Assembly (NCBI GenBank): GCA_903923395.1
Contig: CAIXXM010000083.1
Span: 1-64,000 of the forward strand
Reading direction: 5' to 3'
Length of the DNA: 64,000 nucleotides
From: an uncultured Acidobacteriia bacterium
GTDB lineage: Bacteria > Acidobacteriota > Terriglobia > Bryobacterales > Bryobacteraceae
Below, one piece after another: positions 32,138 to 42,314 of the stretch. The notes beneath the pieces are model-generated. The model saw nothing but the letters and a program-made list of their open reading frames with translations, searched no databases and had not been told where the DNA came from. The translations under genes and the position numbers were made by a program. How positions within the stretch are numbered: the stretch's first letter is position 1; each line of letters starts with the position of its first letter.

Positions 32138-35100
32138 CTAGCTTTCCTTGACTCCCCCGAGCTCGGGATGATGGTTGCGAACTTCTGCGAGGTGCGTGGT
32201 CCGCGGGCGGGTGTTGAGTTCAGCGAGCAGTCCGAAGCTGAGCTTTTCCCGCTTCCATTGGGATACCTTGCTCTTTGGATCGTTCAAATCTCCGAACGCA
32301 ATGGCGTCTGACGGGCAGGTGGCTTGGCATGCGGTGACGATTTCGCCATCCTGCACGCGGCGTTCCTGCTTTTCAGCCGTGATCTTTGCGTAGTTAATGC
32401 GCTGCACACAGTAGGTGCACTTTTCCATCACACCGCGGCTGCGGACAGAGACGTCCGGGTTCCGTTGCAGCTTGAGGCTTTCGGTTTCCCAGTCAGTGTA
32501 AAGGAGGAAGTTGAAGCGGCGAACCTTGTAGGGGCAGTTGTTTGAACAGTACCGGGTGCCGACGCAACGGTTGTACACCATGTTGTTCAGGCCTTCCTGG
32601 TCATGTTCGGTGGCGGCCACGGGGCAGACCACTTCGCACGGTGCGTTTTCACAATGCACGCAGCCTACGGGTTCAAAGTAGGTTTCCGGATTGTCAGCTT
32701 CGCCCTTGTAGTAACGGTCGATGCGAATCCAGTGCATTTCGCGGCCGTTGATGGCCTGTTCCTTGCCGACAACTGCAATGTTGTTTTCTGACTGGCAGGC
32801 CACCACACAGGCATTGCAACCCGTGCAGCTGTTGAGGTCGATGGCCATGCCCCAGGCATACCCTTCGTAGTGCCAGGTGTCGGGCAGGACGGTCATGCCC
32901 TTGCCGGGCAGTTCACCCTGTTCGTCAGAGAATTTGGGATTTTTCTTGTACTCTTCGAGCGAGCCAACGTGGACGGGGTTGCGGCCTTCCATCTGGAAGT
33001 GATGCTGTGCGGCGGCAAGCTTGAAGACGCCGCCCACCTTTTTCACACCAGCGCCGGTGGCAAAGTAGGGCGCAGAAGACATGCGCAGGCGGTAAGCATT
33101 GATGCCGGCACCGTTGCCTGCACGGCCTGCCTTTTCACGTCCATAACCCAGCGCCAGCGAGATCACACCATCGGGATGACCTGCGAGGCGCCAGGCGGCA
33201 CCCGTCACGGTTTGCCCGTTGACGGAAACTTCCACCTTGTCCTCGTCTTTCACGCCGAGTTCCTTCGCGGTCTTCTCACTCATGACCACCGCGTTATCCC
33301 ACATCAGGCGGCTGATGGGGCGGGGCAGCTCCTGAAGCCAGCCATTGTTTGAATAGCGGCCATCGAGGATATAAGGATCGCTGTGGAACACCACTTCGAT
33401 ACCACTGGAAGCGGCAGAAGCAGCCGCGGGGACCAGCTTCGCGGTCGGATTCTTTGCAGGGAGAGCGGAATCCTTGATGAAGCCGTCATGGACAACGTGA
33501 TTCCACCACGTTTCGAAATCAGCGCCACCCTTCTTCGCCTGCCAGTTCGCTTTGATCACATCGTAGGCTGGCTTCTGTGCCTGTTCCTGAAAAGCAGTGA
33601 GCAGATCGTGCGCCGACTTGCCACCATACAGAGGCGCAATCAGCGGCTGGGCAATGGTCATCGTGCCATCGAACGCAGGCACATCGGTCCAGGCTTCGTA
33701 GGGATGCGTTTCCGGGATCACCCACTGGCAAACTTCAGAGGTTTCGTCTTCGTACAGGCCGAGACGAACGCGCATCTTGGCCAACTGCACTGCGCCCCGG
33801 AGATTCCAATCGGCGGGAGCGTTATAGACCGGGTTGCCGCCAAGGATCATCAGCAGGTCAACCTGACCAGCGTTGAGTTCCTGCACGAGCGACTTGAGAT
33901 CCGCCATCTGGTCCGTCGGCTTCTGTTCAAGCGACTCCGTGATGATGACGGACTTGCCCAGATTGCCGAGGGCCTGGTTGACGTAATGCACCAGAGCATG
34001 GACTTCGGGGGATTGATCTTCGCCCGCAATAACAACGGACTTGCCCTTGGCTGCGAGCAGATCTTTCACCAGCACAGTGAAGAACTTGTTGGAAGCGAAG
34101 TCGCCGGAGGCAGACCCACCGGAAACTGCTGCTGCGAGGGCTCGAACGAAGGGCGCAACCTGCGAAGGCTTCACCGCCAGGCGATGGTCTGCCTTGGCAT
34201 TCGTTGAGGTCGGCGTGGTTTCCACCGCATAGAAGCGGCTCATTTCCATCTTGCCGTTGTGGAGCTTGCGCTTCGCCGCGAAATCCTTTGCGTACCGCAC
34301 GCCACCCGGGCCATTGCCTAGGAAGTTGCTGTCCACCGAAAGGATGATCTCGGCCTGGTCGAACTTATATACCGTGTTGACGTACTGCCCGAAGGCTTGG
34401 AAGCCACCCGTGCGGCGACCGTGTCCGGTGGGATCCCACTGGTACCACTTGGCGCCCGGATACTGCTTCAGAACTGCTTGCAGCTGGGAATAAAGGGTTG
34501 GAGAGGTGACGGTTTCGGTCAGAATCCGAATTCCTGCGCCGCCCTTCACCGCCTGCTTTTCGAGAATGCCTTTGAAAACCGTAAGGAAGGAGCCATAAGT
34601 GCGCGGCTCAGTGATGTAGCTGACGGTCTGGCAGCGGTCCGGGTCATAGAGACCGAGGATGGATGCCTGCGTGGGAACGTCTGCGGAACCCAGGCTGGCG
34701 GGGTGTTCCGGGTTGCCTTCCACCTTCGTGGGGCGGAAATCGTGCGCTTCCACCAGAACCGGATTCGCGACGCCCTGCACCGGGAATGCGGTGGCATAGA
34801 ACATCGGCTTGCCAGGGATCAGGTTTTCAGGCGTGTTGACGTAGGGGAGAACGTACTCGGTGGGCTGCCGGGTACATCCGGTCAGTCCGGCAAGAGCGAG
34901 CGAAGCGCCCATCAGCTTCAGGAAGTTGCGGCGACCTTCGTCGTCCACCCATTCCGAAGCCTGCCGCGGGAATTCGCGGTGCAACACTTCCTGGAAGCCC
35001 TCGGTTGCCGCGAGCTCGTCCAGACTGCGCCAATAATTGGGACCCTTGGCCTTCTCCATGGCCGCCTGAATGCTTTTTGCCGTAACGGTCTGGATGTTGA

Positions 35101-35182
35101 TCAGACCGCCCGGAGCCACATTCGGCAGGGAGGTACCCGCATGCAGCGGGCCGGGATTCAAATTTTCGCTATGTTCGCTCAT
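32138..35182 (-). CDS. actB: Alternative complex III iron-sulfur/molybdopterin-fold subunit ActB
   Basis: 1014 residues, a fusion. After about 80 polar residues there is a Tat-type signal (RRNFLKLMG, Arg84-Arg85) ending in a lipobox with Cys103 (LTGC). A molybdopterin-oxidoreductase-like domain (about 110-720) follows; it has no recognised cofactor-binding Cys or Ser, as known for ActB. The C-terminal part (about 760-985) is a ferredoxin-like domain with Cys clusters [35 protein letters not shown] and CTYCVQR/CQATC for up to four clusters. It carries electrons from ActC to the hemes. Confidence 0.96.
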   Translation of the reverse strand: MSEHSENLNPGPLHAGTSLPNVAPGGLINIQTVTAKSIQAAMEKAKGPNYWRSLDELAATEGFQEVLHREFPRQASEWVDDEGRRNFLKLMGASLALAGLTGCTRQPTEYVLPYVNTPENLIPGKPMFYATAFPVQGVANPVLVEAHDFRPTKVEGNPEHPASLGSADVPTQASILGLYDPDRCQTVSYITEPRTYGSFLTVFKGILEKQAVKGGAGIRILTETVTSPTLYSQLQAVLKQYPGAKWYQWDPTGHGRRTGGFQAFGQYVNTVYKFDQAEIILSVDSNFLGNGPGGVRYAKDFAAKRKLHNGKMEMSRFYAVETTPTSTNAKADHRLAVKPSQVAPFVRALAAAVSGGSASGDFASNKFFTVLVKDLLAAKGKSVVIAGEDQSPEVHALVHYVNQALGNLGKSVIITESLEQKPTDQMADLKSLVQELNAGQVDLLMILGGNPVYNAPADWNLRGAVQLAKMRVRLGLYEDETSEVCQWVIPETHPYEAWTDVPAFDGTMTIAQPLIAPLYGGKSAHDLLTAFQEQAQKPAYDVIKANWQAKKGGADFETWWNHVVHDGFIKDSALPAKNPTAKLVPAAASAASSGIEVVFHSDPYILDGRYSNNGWLQELPRPISRLMWDNAVVMSEKTAKELGVKDEDKVEVSVNGQTVTGAAWRLAGHPDGVISLALGYGREKAGRAGNGAGINAYRLRMSSAPYFATGAGVKKVGGVFKLAAAQHHFQMEGRNPVHVGSLEEYKKNPKFSDEQGELPGKGMTVLPDTWHYEGYAWGMAIDLNSCTGCNACVVACQSENNIAVVGKEQAINGREMHWIRIDRYYKGEADNPETYFEPVGCVHCENAPCEVVCPVAATEHDQEGLNNMVYNRCVGTRYCSNNCPYKVRRFNFLLYTDWETESLKLQRNPDVSVRSRGVMEKCTYCVQRINYAKITAEKQERRVQDGEIVTACQATCPSDAIAFGDLNDPKSKVSQWKREKLSFGLLAELNTRPRTTHLAEVRNHHPELGGVKES

Positions 35183-35201
35183 CTGCTTGTTTCGGCGATC
35201 G

Positions 35202-35855
35202 TTATCGGTGACAGGTGTAGCAAGTTTCCAGCTTCTGCACTTCGTATTCCTTCACGAGGCGCGCGCCCAGAACTTCCTGATCTTCTTTGGGCGTGTAACC
35301 CATCGTGGTGATCTCACTGCGGGGGCGCAGGTACTTTTCAGGAGCACGGTGGCAATCCAGACACCACCGCATTTCCAGCGAGGCGTTCTGGTACATCAGG
35401 GGCATCTTGTCCACGCGTCCATGGCAGGTTTCGCAACCAACGCCCTTTTTCACGTGAATGCTGTGGTTGAAGTAAACGAAGTCAGGAAGGTCGTGGACTT
35501 TAGTCCAACGGATGGATTCGTTCGTGCGGTAACTGGCGCGGACCGGTTCCAGCGTGGGACTGTCAGACCAGATCTGCGAGTGGCAGTTCATACAGGTCTT
35601 GGTCGGCGGCACGTTGGCATAGCTGGAGTTCTCCACCGTCGTATGACAGTAGCGGCAGTCAATGCCCATCGAGCCGACGTGGTGCGTGTGGCTGAACGGA
35701 ATCGGCTGCTCCCGCGCTTCGCCCTGACGGGTCGCGTACTGCGAATCCGCACCCAGCTCAAACAGCGCGCCGCCCGTGAGGCCGAGAGTGACGACCCCAA
35801 GGATGATGCCGACGCGCATCAATGAATTCATGTTGCTTTTAAAAATCTGTGCCAT
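35202..35855 (-). CDS. actA: Alternative complex III pentaheme cytochrome c ActA
   Basis: 217 residues with one N-terminal membrane helix (about 12-32) and five CxxCH motifs: Cys67-His71, Cys88-His92, Cys141-His145, Cys165-His169 and Cys212-His216. This spacing fits ActA, the multiheme subunit at the periplasmic face. It is the first gene of the respiratory operon, 19 bases before actB, and has a promoter-like sequence about 110 bases upstream. Confidence 0.96.
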   Translation of the reverse strand: MAQIFKSNMNSLMRVGIILGVVTLGLTGGALFELGADSQYATRQGEAREQPIPFSHTHHVGSMGIDCRYCHTTVENSSYANVPPTKTCMNCHSQIWSDSPTLEPVRASYRTNESIRWTKVHDLPDFVYFNHSIHVKKGVGCETCHGRVDKMPLMYQNASLEMRWCLDCHRAPEKYLRPRSEITTMGYTPKEDQEVLGARLVKEYEVQKLETCYTCHR

Positions 35856-35972
35856 TGCGGGTTTCGACGATTTCGAAAGCTAAATATGCAGACTAACATC
35901 CCGGTTGTTGCGGCGAACACACCACTACTCATGTCGGAGCTCCCACCGGGAGGGACGTGGGACCAAATGGTT

Positions 35973-36001
35973 ATTATGCTTCATCACCCATTGAATTCCA
36001 A
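35973..36001 (-). promoter_or_regulatory. Sigma-70-like promoter of the act-cox operon
   Basis: The minus strand shows TTGGAA (36001-35996), a 17-base spacer and CATAAT (35978-35973), with a predicted start near 35966. The 5' leader to actA would be about 110 bases and contains a short CTCCC/GGGAG hairpin at 35940-35952. The remaining part of the 231-base gap to the next gene holds no convincing coding sequence. Confidence 0.5.
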
Positions 36002-36086
36002 AGCCCTTCTGCATGTTTTCATCTCTTCCGATGCCGTGACGTCCAGCATCGGATTTAACTTCACAGCAGCTTTCACAAGTGTTTGA

Positions 36087-36506
36087 ATGATTGTCATGCA
36101 GCCTGCAAGAACATTGTTCATTCTCACTGGACTTTTTCTCTTATACTTTTTTTCGTTCACTTCGGGTGCAACGCCGTTAGCCCCGAAACCGGCCGAAGTG
36201 GAAGTCACTGAGATGACCCTCCACCGCAAAAATGGCCTGGTGGAAGTGGACACCACCGTAAAAAACCTAAATTTGAAGCCCCTCCGCGGACTGACGGCGG
36301 TTTACCGCTTCTACTCGATCAGCCACGAACCGGTCACCACACAGCGCACGACAATTGACGAAGGAGATTTGGCAGCCGGAGCGGAGACCAGTATTCACGC
36401 CCAGCTGGAGGAGCCCGCGCGCGCGGTCACGGTCGAGTTTTCCGCGGTGGACATCAACGGCAAGGAGCTGCGCGTCAAGAATCCGGGCCCGTTTTCCATC
36501 GAGTAG
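36087..36506 (+). CDS. Small secreted protein, possible Ig-like (FxLYD-type) fold
   Basis: 139 residues, function unknown. A hydrophobic signal (about 8-27) is followed by a single beta-rich domain: VEVTEMTLHRKNGLVEVDTT, then LRGLTAVYRFYSI and a later AVTVEFSAVDINGKEL. The alternation of strand-like segments, with a polar Thr/Asp-rich middle, suggests an immunoglobulin-like sandwich of the type that adds a periplasmic domain to no enzyme. It stands 25 bases before aroA on the same strand and may be cotranscribed. No catalytic motif is seen. Confidence 0.75.
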   Translation: MIVMQPARTLFILTGLFLLYFFSFTSGATPLAPKPAEVEVTEMTLHRKNGLVEVDTTVKNLNLKPLRGLTAVYRFYSISHEPVTTQRTTIDEGDLAAGAETSIHAQLEEPARAVTVEFSAVDINGKELRVKNPGPFSIE

Positions 36507-36531
36507 ACGCCCCCTCCTACAATGGAAATTC

Positions 36532-37815
36532 ATGCGACAAACCGTCGTTCCAGCCACCCGTTTATCCGGCACCCTGACCCTGCCGGGCGATAAATCCATC
36601 TCCCACCGTCTGGGGATGCTCGCGTCCCTTGCCGAAGGAACCTCGATCATCCGGAACTATTCCACCGGTGCCGACTGCCATTCGACCCTCGGCTGCGTGC
36701 AGGCACTCGGAATCGAGGTGGACGAGGAGGGCACCACCGTCAAGATTCACGGCAAGGGACTGGATGGCTGGACCGCTCCAACGCGGGATCTCGACGCCGG
36801 CAATTCCGGTTCGACCATTCGCATGATGAGCGGATTGCTCGCCGCGCAGAGCTTTGAATCGACAATCTTCGGCGATGAGTCGCTCTCCCGCCGCCCGATG
36901 GACCGCGTCATGAAGCCGTTGTCGCTGATGGGCGCGAAGATTGATGCCCGGGAAAACCGCTTCCCTCCCCTGACCATTCACGGTGCCGGCAAGCTGACAC
37001 CCATCGACTACACCTTGCCGGTGGCGAGTGCCCAGGTGAAGACCTGCGTTCTCTTCGGCGGCATTTTTGCCGAGGGGGAAACGATCGTCCGTGAGCCGAT
37101 GCGGTCCCGCGACCACTCCGAAATCGCGCTGAAGGGCTTCGGCGCAGACCTGACCGTGGTGCAGAAGGTGGTCACCCTGCAAGGGCGCCCGAAGCTGGAA
37201 GCCCGCGAAATCACGGTGCCGAGCGATCTTTCCGGCGCGGCGTTCTTCCTGGTGGCGGCGCTGATTGTGCCGGGGTCGGATCTGATTATCCGCGGCGTGG
37301 GGCTGAATCCCACTCGTTCCGCGCTGCTCGATTTCATGCTGTCAGCGGGCGCGAAGATCAAAGTGCTCAAGCTGGAGTCGGTGAATGGCGAACCCGTGGG
37401 CGACATTCAGGTGCAGTATGCGCCCGTGAAGGGCGGAGTGATTGAGGGCGATCTGACGGCGGCGGTGATTGACGAAATCCCCGTGCTGGCGGTGCTGGGT
37501 GCTGCGTCGGAGGAAGGGTTGATCATCCAGAACGCGCAGGAATTGCGCATCAAGGAAACCGACCGCATCGCAACGGTGGCCGAAAACTTCAGCCGCATGG
37601 GGATCGCTGTGGAGGTGACCCCGGATGGCATGGTGATTCCCGGGAAGCAGAAGTTCAAGGCAGCGAATTTCGATTCGTTCGGCGATCACCGGATTGCGAT
37701 GGCGTTCGCGGTAGCGGCACTGGCGGCAGATGGGCCTTCGACGATGGAGAATGCGGAAGCGGCGAGTGTTTCGTTTCCGGAGTTTTGGGGTTTGCTGGGG
37801 CAGATTGCGGGGTAA
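36532..37815 (+). CDS. aroA: 3-phosphoshikimate 1-carboxyvinyltransferase (EPSP synthase)
   Basis: 427 residues. Shikimate pathway enzyme joining shikimate-3-phosphate and phosphoenolpyruvate. Motifs: LPGDKSISHRLGMLASLAEG, the DAGNSGSTIRMMSGLLA loop, LSRRPMDRV, the SAQVKTCVLFG segment and the late LRIKETDRI and GDHRIAMAFAV. The start is the ATG at 36532; the frame upstream is open but reads through the small secreted gene. The GNSGSTIRM loop (Ala-free) resembles some glyphosate-tolerant class II enzymes, but this was not modelled. Confidence 0.97.
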   Translation: MRQTVVPATRLSGTLTLPGDKSISHRLGMLASLAEGTSIIRNYSTGADCHSTLGCVQALGIEVDEEGTTVKIHGKGLDGWTAPTRDLDAGNSGSTIRMMSGLLAAQSFESTIFGDESLSRRPMDRVMKPLSLMGAKIDARENRFPPLTIHGAGKLTPIDYTLPVASAQVKTCVLFGGIFAEGETIVREPMRSRDHSEIALKGFGADLTVVQKVVTLQGRPKLEAREITVPSDLSGAAFFLVAALIVPGSDLIIRGVGLNPTRSALLDFMLSAGAKIKVLKLESVNGEPVGDIQVQYAPVKGGVIEGDLTAAVIDEIPVLAVLGAASEEGLIIQNAQELRIKETDRIATVAENFSRMGIAVEVTPDGMVIPGKQKFKAANFDSFGDHRIAMAFAVAALAADGPSTMENAEAASVSFPEFWGLLGQIAG

Positions 37816-37824
37816 GTGAGCAAC

Positions 37825-38037
37825 TTACAGATCCTCAGGCTCCAAACCGGTTGCCTTCGCGATGCGCGCTAACACAGCCGGCCCGACTTCCTCAGCATCA
37901 TGAAAAGCGAATGTGTAGTTGGGCCACCCCTCTCGCGTCAAACGACGATGTGACCCTCGACGCCAGGCCTCTGACCATCCGATCCGGATCAAGGCGGCAA
38001 GCAGTTGCCTCGCTTTTACCGCTGGCCATCGGCTCAT
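37825..38037 (-). CDS. hicA: HicA-type mRNA interferase toxin
   Basis: 70 residues with the HicA double-stranded RNA-binding-like fold pattern: a first helix (AVKARQLLAALIRIGW), the strand GSHRRL bearing the catalytic His, and a final helix (VLARIAKATGL). It should cleave mRNA when free. It overlaps the upstream hicB by four bases and ends nine bases after aroA, tail to tail. The gene order antitoxin-then-toxin is less usual for HicAB, but common enough. Confidence 0.82.
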   Translation of the reverse strand: MSRWPAVKARQLLAALIRIGWSEAWRRGSHRRLTREGWPNYTFAFHDAEEVGPAVLARIAKATGLEPEDL

Positions 38038-38258
38038 ACCTCGGAGAAAAGCTGGGAGAAAGTCGCCGGAACTTCCTCTCCGTGGTCAATGCAATCGGCA
38101 GCGACGCGCAACCCAAGCGACCGCACCGCAGAAATTGCCGCTTCACGGCTTGCGCCGTAGGCGATGACTCCAGGCATGGACTCGATATCGGCCCACCAGC
38201 GCCCGTCTTCCTCACGCCCAACGACTATGGGTATCGACTCAATCGTTACGGTTTCCAT
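38034..38258 (-). CDS. hicB: HicB-family antitoxin, short form
   Basis: 74 residues. The HicB partial RNase H-like fold is seen: VVGREEDGRWWADIESMPGV, then YGASREAAISAVRSLGLRVAA. No C-terminal helix-turn-helix or ribbon-helix-helix follows, so DNA binding by this protein is doubtful. It neutralises HicA, encoded next with a four-base overlap. It is preceded by 22 bases after the peptidase gene on the same strand. Confidence 0.8.
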   Translation of the reverse strand: METVTIESIPIVVGREEDGRWWADIESMPGVIAYGASREAAISAVRSLGLRVAADCIDHGEEVPATFSQLFSEV

Positions 38259-38280
38259 AAGTCCTATCCCAATTGTATGC

Positions 38281-40392
38281 CTACTTCACATCGTAAGTAT
38301 GCACATCCATCCCCTGCACATACTTATCGAACCACCCCACAATATGCTGTAAGCGCTCAATCCGGTGCGTCGGCTTGCCGGACCGCGATAACTCATGCGA
38401 CTCGCCCGGGAAGCGCACCATCACCGTCGGCACCTTCTTATACTTCAACGCCCGGAACATCTGCTCGCCGCCGGCGGCCGGAGGGGTCCGCAGGTCGGCG
38501 TCACCTTCGATCAACATCGTCGGGGTCTTGATCTTCTCGATGTAAGTGATGGGCGACCGCGCTTTGAAGTCTTCCTCATGCTCCCAGGGCGCACCACGGA
38601 ACCAGCTGGGGGTGAATTGGGAGAAGTCCGCGGTGTACCAGAAATCACGCCAATCGGCGATGGAACGCATGGAAACGGCTGCCTTGAAGCGGTCCGTGTG
38701 ACCGATGGCCCAGTTCGTCAAAACACCGCCGCCACTGCCTCCTGTGACGCCCAACTTATCAGGATCCGCCCAGCCGCGCTTGATCACTTCATCTACTCCG
38801 GCCATCAGATCGAGATAGTCGTCGCCGGGGTAATGATACTGGATGATGTTACCGAAATCCTGGCCATAAGTCGTGCTGCCGCGCGGGTTTGGATAGAGCA
38901 CGATATAACCCTTAGCCGCCATGTATTGAAACTCATGATCGAACGTAAAACCATAGGCACTGTGCGGTCCGCCATGGATATTCAGGATCATGGGATACTT
39001 CCTGCCTTCCACAAAATCTGGCGGCTTCTGCACCCAGGCCTGAATCATTTTTCCATCGAAACTCTTGTACCAGATCATCTCCGGTGCGGTTACTTTGAGC
39101 TTCGCGAAAAGTTCGGCATTCATGTGGGTCAACTGCTGCATCTTACCCGTCTTGCCATCGGTGAGGAACAAGTCGCCGATGTTAGTGGGCGTGGAAACCA
39201 GTGTCGCGATCTTCGAACCATAAGCCGTGGAACTGTAACTGTAGATATCCTGATCACCCGCGGTCAGCGGCTCCACTTTCCCTGTCTCGGCATCGATGCG
39301 CTTGAGATTCGCCTTGCCCTGCTCACCGGAAACAACATACACATAGCGGCCATCGGGGCTCCAGTACGGCTTCGACGCACCACCGCCGCGCGGCGGAGCC
39401 TGGTCACCGCCCACACCACCTGCGATATCAAAGTCGTAATTTGCCGTCAGATTCTTCGGGGCGGAACCGGTCTCCAGATTCGCCAGGAACAAATCCGGCT
39501 GGCTGTAGGAACGCTGGATCACGCCGTTGCCGCGGTTGATCGCTCCCGTGAAGGCCATCTTCGAGCCATCCGGACTTAGCGCGAGCGAAGTAATCGGACC
39601 ATCGATACTCGCCACCTTCTTGATATCTCCACCAGCGGCACTCACCACATACAGATCGGCATCCGGAGCGTCATAATACGGCTCCAGAACACGGTTCGAA
39701 GTGAAGTAGATCTGTGCGCTGTCTCTCGACCACGTGATGTCGCCTTCAGTGAACTCACCCGTGGTGACCTGTTTCGCTTTCTGCGCAGAGGTGAAGACCT
39801 TGGGTACTGGCACGGTCCAGATATGCGCAGGACGGCCAATTTCCAGGAAACCCGCGCCATTGCTACGGTAAACGGCCTTCGTGATCACCCGGACGTCACT
39901 TTCTTCTTCCTTACCGGGCTTCTCGAAATCTTTCGGCTGGGTAGTCGAATTGAAGCCGATGGATTTGCCATCGGGCGACCAGACGATCGACGAGGCCCCC
40001 TTCGGAATCTCCGTCAACGGACGCGCTTCCCCGCCATCGAACGAGAGCAGATAGATCTGCGCGGGCTGCGGCTTGCCATCCTTTTCGGGAGCGCGCAGGA
40101 ACGCCAGCGTCTTGCCGTCAGGGGACCACCGGGGCAATTGATCGCGCGGGCCAGCCGTGATCTGCCGCGGCGCGCCGCCCTTCGCATCCACCAGCCAAAG
40201 ATCGGTGTCGTAATTGTCGTGCTTCGGCGTCACCGTGACGCGCACGTAGACGATCTTCGAGCCATCGGGCGAGATCTGTGCGTTGCCGATCCACTGGAAA
40301 GCATAGAGATCGGTTTCCGTGATCAGTCGCGGTGTGTCGGCCGCGGAGAGCAGCAGCGGCAAAAGGAACAAGGCGGATTTCAAAACTCGCAT
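38281..40392 (-). CDS. Secreted S9 family prolyl oligopeptidase/acylaminoacyl peptidase
   Basis: 703 residues. A signal peptide (about 1-18) is followed by a seven-bladed beta-propeller built of WD40-like/TolB-like repeats (about 35-440: [30 protein letters not shown]) and an alpha/beta-hydrolase domain. The nucleophile is Ser553 in GGSGGG, with Asp633 (GDADLR) and His666 (GESHEL) completing the triad. It probably degrades peptides in the periplasm. No metal site is present. Confidence 0.94.
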   Translation of the reverse strand: MRVLKSALFLLPLLLSAADTPRLITETDLYAFQWIGNAQISPDGSKIVYVRVTVTPKHDNYDTDLWLVDAKGGAPRQITAGPRDQLPRWSPDGKTLAFLRAPEKDGKPQPAQIYLLSFDGGEARPLTEIPKGASSIVWSPDGKSIGFNSTTQPKDFEKPGKEEESDVRVITKAVYRSNGAGFLEIGRPAHIWTVPVPKVFTSAQKAKQVTTGEFTEGDITWSRDSAQIYFTSNRVLEPYYDAPDADLYVVSAAGGDIKKVASIDGPITSLALSPDGSKMAFTGAINRGNGVIQRSYSQPDLFLANLETGSAPKNLTANYDFDIAGGVGGDQAPPRGGGASKPYWSPDGRYVYVVSGEQGKANLKRIDAETGKVEPLTAGDQDIYSYSSTAYGSKIATLVSTPTNIGDLFLTDGKTGKMQQLTHMNAELFAKLKVTAPEMIWYKSFDGKMIQAWVQKPPDFVEGRKYPMILNIHGGPHSAYGFTFDHEFQYMAAKGYIVLYPNPRGSTTYGQDFGNIIQYHYPGDDYLDLMAGVDEVIKRGWADPDKLGVTGGSGGGVLTNWAIGHTDRFKAAVSMRSIADWRDFWYTADFSQFTPSWFRGAPWEHEEDFKARSPITYIEKIKTPTMLIEGDADLRTPPAAGGEQMFRALKYKKVPTVMVRFPGESHELSRSGKPTHRIERLQHIVGWFDKYVQGMDVHTYDVK

Positions 40393-40413
40393 GTTCCAGA
40401 TAGTTTCGCAGAT

Positions 40414-41298
40414 TTACCGCTTCAGCCACGCGAGGATGCTGCGGGTCACCAGATCTGAGGCATCCTGCTGCACGAAATGGCCAGCACCGGGAACAGTCAC
40501 CAGAGTCAGATCCTTCTCCAGGAACTCCCAGGTGCCGTTCAAAGCACCCGGCAGGAGCGCGGTATCGGCCAGCCCGTGGATCATCAGCACCGGAGCCTTG
40601 ATCTTCACCACGGGCGATTTGTCTTCCGTGTACGGCTCTTTCGGGTAATTGCGCCGATAGTAATTCATCATGGCTTCGAAGTCAGAGCGTCCGAACGCCT
40701 CCACATATTTCTTGCGGACTTCCGGATCTTTCACCCAGCGAGCCAGACCCTCCGCCGTGAGGGACTTTTCCGCCCCCGGTTGCTGGAAGTTGCGGGCATA
40801 TTGGCTGTTCTTCTGCTGCTCTGGATTGTGTACAATCTCGCGGTTCAGCGCGCGCGGATGCGGCAGATTCAGGATGATGAGTTGATCCACCATTTGCGGT
40901 AGATACGTGGCAAACTGCCAGGCAATGGCACTACCCCAGTCATGCGCCACGAGGATTGCCTTCTGCTGGCCGTTATCCTTGATGACCGCGGCGATATCTG
41001 CCATCAGCAGACGCATGTCATAGTTCTCCAGACCCTTGGGTTTATCGCTGAGGTTATAGCCGCGGAGATCCATTGCCGCCACGCGGTAAGTTGGCGCAAG
41101 TGCCGCCATCTGGTCACGCCAGGTGTACCAGAAATCAGGAAAGCCATGCACCATCACAACCAACGGACCCTTGCCAAGGGCGGCATAGTGGATCTTGACC
41201 CCATTGTTTTCCGCGTAATGGTGCTCCACGCGGGATTCTATATCGGCGCTGGAAGCGAGCAAGGGTACACAGAAGAGTGCGAGCAGGAAACGGTGCAT
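40414..41298 (-). CDS. Secreted alpha/beta hydrolase, epoxide-hydrolase-like
   Basis: About 294 residues from the ATG at 41298, which gives a clean signal peptide (1-17). The oxyanion motif HGFP (51-54) and the nucleophile motif AHDWGS with Asp120 mark the epoxide hydrolase/haloalkane dehalogenase branch, in which Asp rather than Ser attacks. The late His is in PGAGHFVQQ. The chain has the variable lid region with Tyr residues that could activate an epoxide. The substrate is unknown. It lies 21 bases upstream of the S9 peptidase on the same strand. Confidence 0.9.
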   Translation of the reverse strand: MHRFLLALFCVPLLASSADIESRVEHHYAENNGVKIHYAALGKGPLVVMVHGFPDFWYTWRDQMAALAPTYRVAAMDLRGYNLSDKPKGLENYDMRLLMADIAAVIKDNGQQKAILVAHDWGSAIAWQFATYLPQMVDQLIILNLPHPRALNREIVHNPEQQKNSQYARNFQQPGAEKSLTAEGLARWVKDPEVRKKYVEAFGRSDFEAMMNYYRRNYPKEPYTEDKSPVVKIKAPVLMIHGLADTALLPGALNGTWEFLEKDLTLVTVPGAGHFVQQDASDLVTRSILAWLKR

Positions 41299-41389
41299 GA
41301 ACTTACAGTAGCGGACCAAAGCAAGTCATGCGCTGTCAATCTGACGAAGTTCCAGAACTGTCTGACGGGTAAGGGGTATGGACCGATGA

Positions 41390-41408
41390 AGCGTTTGCCC
41401 TATACGCT
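41390..41408 (+). promoter_or_regulatory. Possible operator upstream of vapB
   Basis: AGCGT (41390-41394) and ACGCT (41404-41408) form an inverted repeat around a 9-base spacer, ending eight bases before the vapB ATG. Toxin-antitoxin genes are usually autorepressed by such sites. The arms are short, so chance is possible. Confidence 0.3.
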
Positions 41409-41416
41409 AAATTGCA

Positions 41417-41623
41417 ATGAAGATCACAGTGGCAGTGGACGAAGAACTGCTGCGGGAAGCCGCGGAATGGACTGGCAGCTCGGATTACAGTGACCTGGTG
41501 CGGCAGTCCCTGGTCACTTTGATTCAGAAGGAGGTGTCCCGGCACATGTGGGAGCAGGGCTATCTGGCTGACCGGAGGAACGCGAGACATAGTTCCCCGG
41601 AAAGCCGCCGTCTGCGGCGTTAG
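41417..41623 (+). CDS. VapB-type antitoxin, orphan
   Basis: 68 residues. The N-terminal ribbon-helix-helix pattern is MKITVAVDEELLREAAEW followed by a helix with SDLVRQSLVTLIQKEV, as in the VapB (DUF2191) family. The C-terminal tail is Arg-rich and could bind a toxin. No PIN-domain toxin gene follows; the next gene is on the opposite strand and begins 11 bases later at its 3' end. A VapC remnant occurs about 11 kb away (52801-52965). Confidence 0.78.
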   Translation: MKITVAVDEELLREAAEWTGSSDYSDLVRQSLVTLIQKEVSRHMWEQGYLADRRNARHSSPESRRLRR

Positions 41624-41633
41624 CGCGCAGCCT

Positions 41634-42314
41634 TCACTGCGCCGGGGAAGCTTTCAATTCCTTCTTCAACCGGGGATCCAGCGCAGGCAGCTCCTGCATC
41701 ACCAGCTTCGCGATGGCACGTGCGCCAGCTTCGTTGAAGTGCGTGCGGTCTGTCTTGTTCGCTTCCAGCTTTGCGGTTTCCGCTTCCCCCAGATCCTTGT
41801 AAAGTTTGCCGCTGGAGGCATGGAGGTCAATCAGCGCAACCTGCTTCTCCGCGGCCACTTTTTTCATGGCCTCCATGTATGGAAGCAGAGAATCCACTTT
41901 GGTCCGGCGCTGCACTGGTGTGATCAGAACCGGCACCGCTCCAATGGCTCTCGCTTCGTCGATGAACTTGCGGAGATAGTCAGAGTAATCCGTCGCGGCA
42001 TTGGTCGCTTCGGGCATCTTGGGTTCATGGGAATCATTGTGGCCGAACTGGATGAGAATCACAGCGGGCTTCAATGCAAGAGCTTGTCCCCACAGGCTCT
42101 CATTCAGGAAAGTCTTGGTGCTGCGGCCGCCCTTTGCGAGGTTGGTCACCTTTACGGTGTCTTGAAAATAGGGTTGAATGTACTGTCCCCAGCCACGTTG
42201 CGTTGTCTTCTCGCCGTATTCCGCGACGGTGGAATCGCCGCAGATCACCAGTTGCAGCGGCTGTTGTGCCTGCGCAGCCGCTGCCAGAACAAGAAGTGCA
42301 AGGAACTTAGTCAT
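41634..42314 (-). CDS. Secreted SGNH-hydrolase, rhamnogalacturonan acetylesterase type
   Basis: 226 residues. A signal peptide (about 1-16) precedes the SGNH blocks: ICGDSTVAEYG with the catalytic Ser, NLAKGGRSTKTF with the Gly, FGHNDSHEP with the Asn, and DRTHFNEAGA with the Asp/His pair. This arrangement is that of rhamnogalacturonan acetylesterases, which remove acetyl groups from pectin. It abuts fabI, starting one base after its stop codon. Activity on other acetylated glycans is possible. Confidence 0.92.
   Translation of the reverse strand: MTKFLALLVLAAAAQAQQPLQLVICGDSTVAEYGEKTTQRGWGQYIQPYFQDTVKVTNLAKGGRSTKTFLNESLWGQALALKPAVILIQFGHNDSHEPKMPEATNAATDYSDYLRKFIDEARAIGAVPVLITPVQRRTKVDSLLPYMEAMKKVAAEKQVALIDLHASSGKLYKDLGEAETAKLEANKTDRTHFNEAGARAIAKLVMQELPALDPRLKKELKASPAQ

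Noticed and set aside
35886-36086. 66-codon open frame upstream of the small secreted gene
   Set aside because: No homology-like pattern, weak start; it overlaps the predicted act promoter.
38395-39579. Open frame of 394 codons on the plus strand
   Set aside because: Antisense to the S9 peptidase, whose propeller repeats and catalytic triad are intact.
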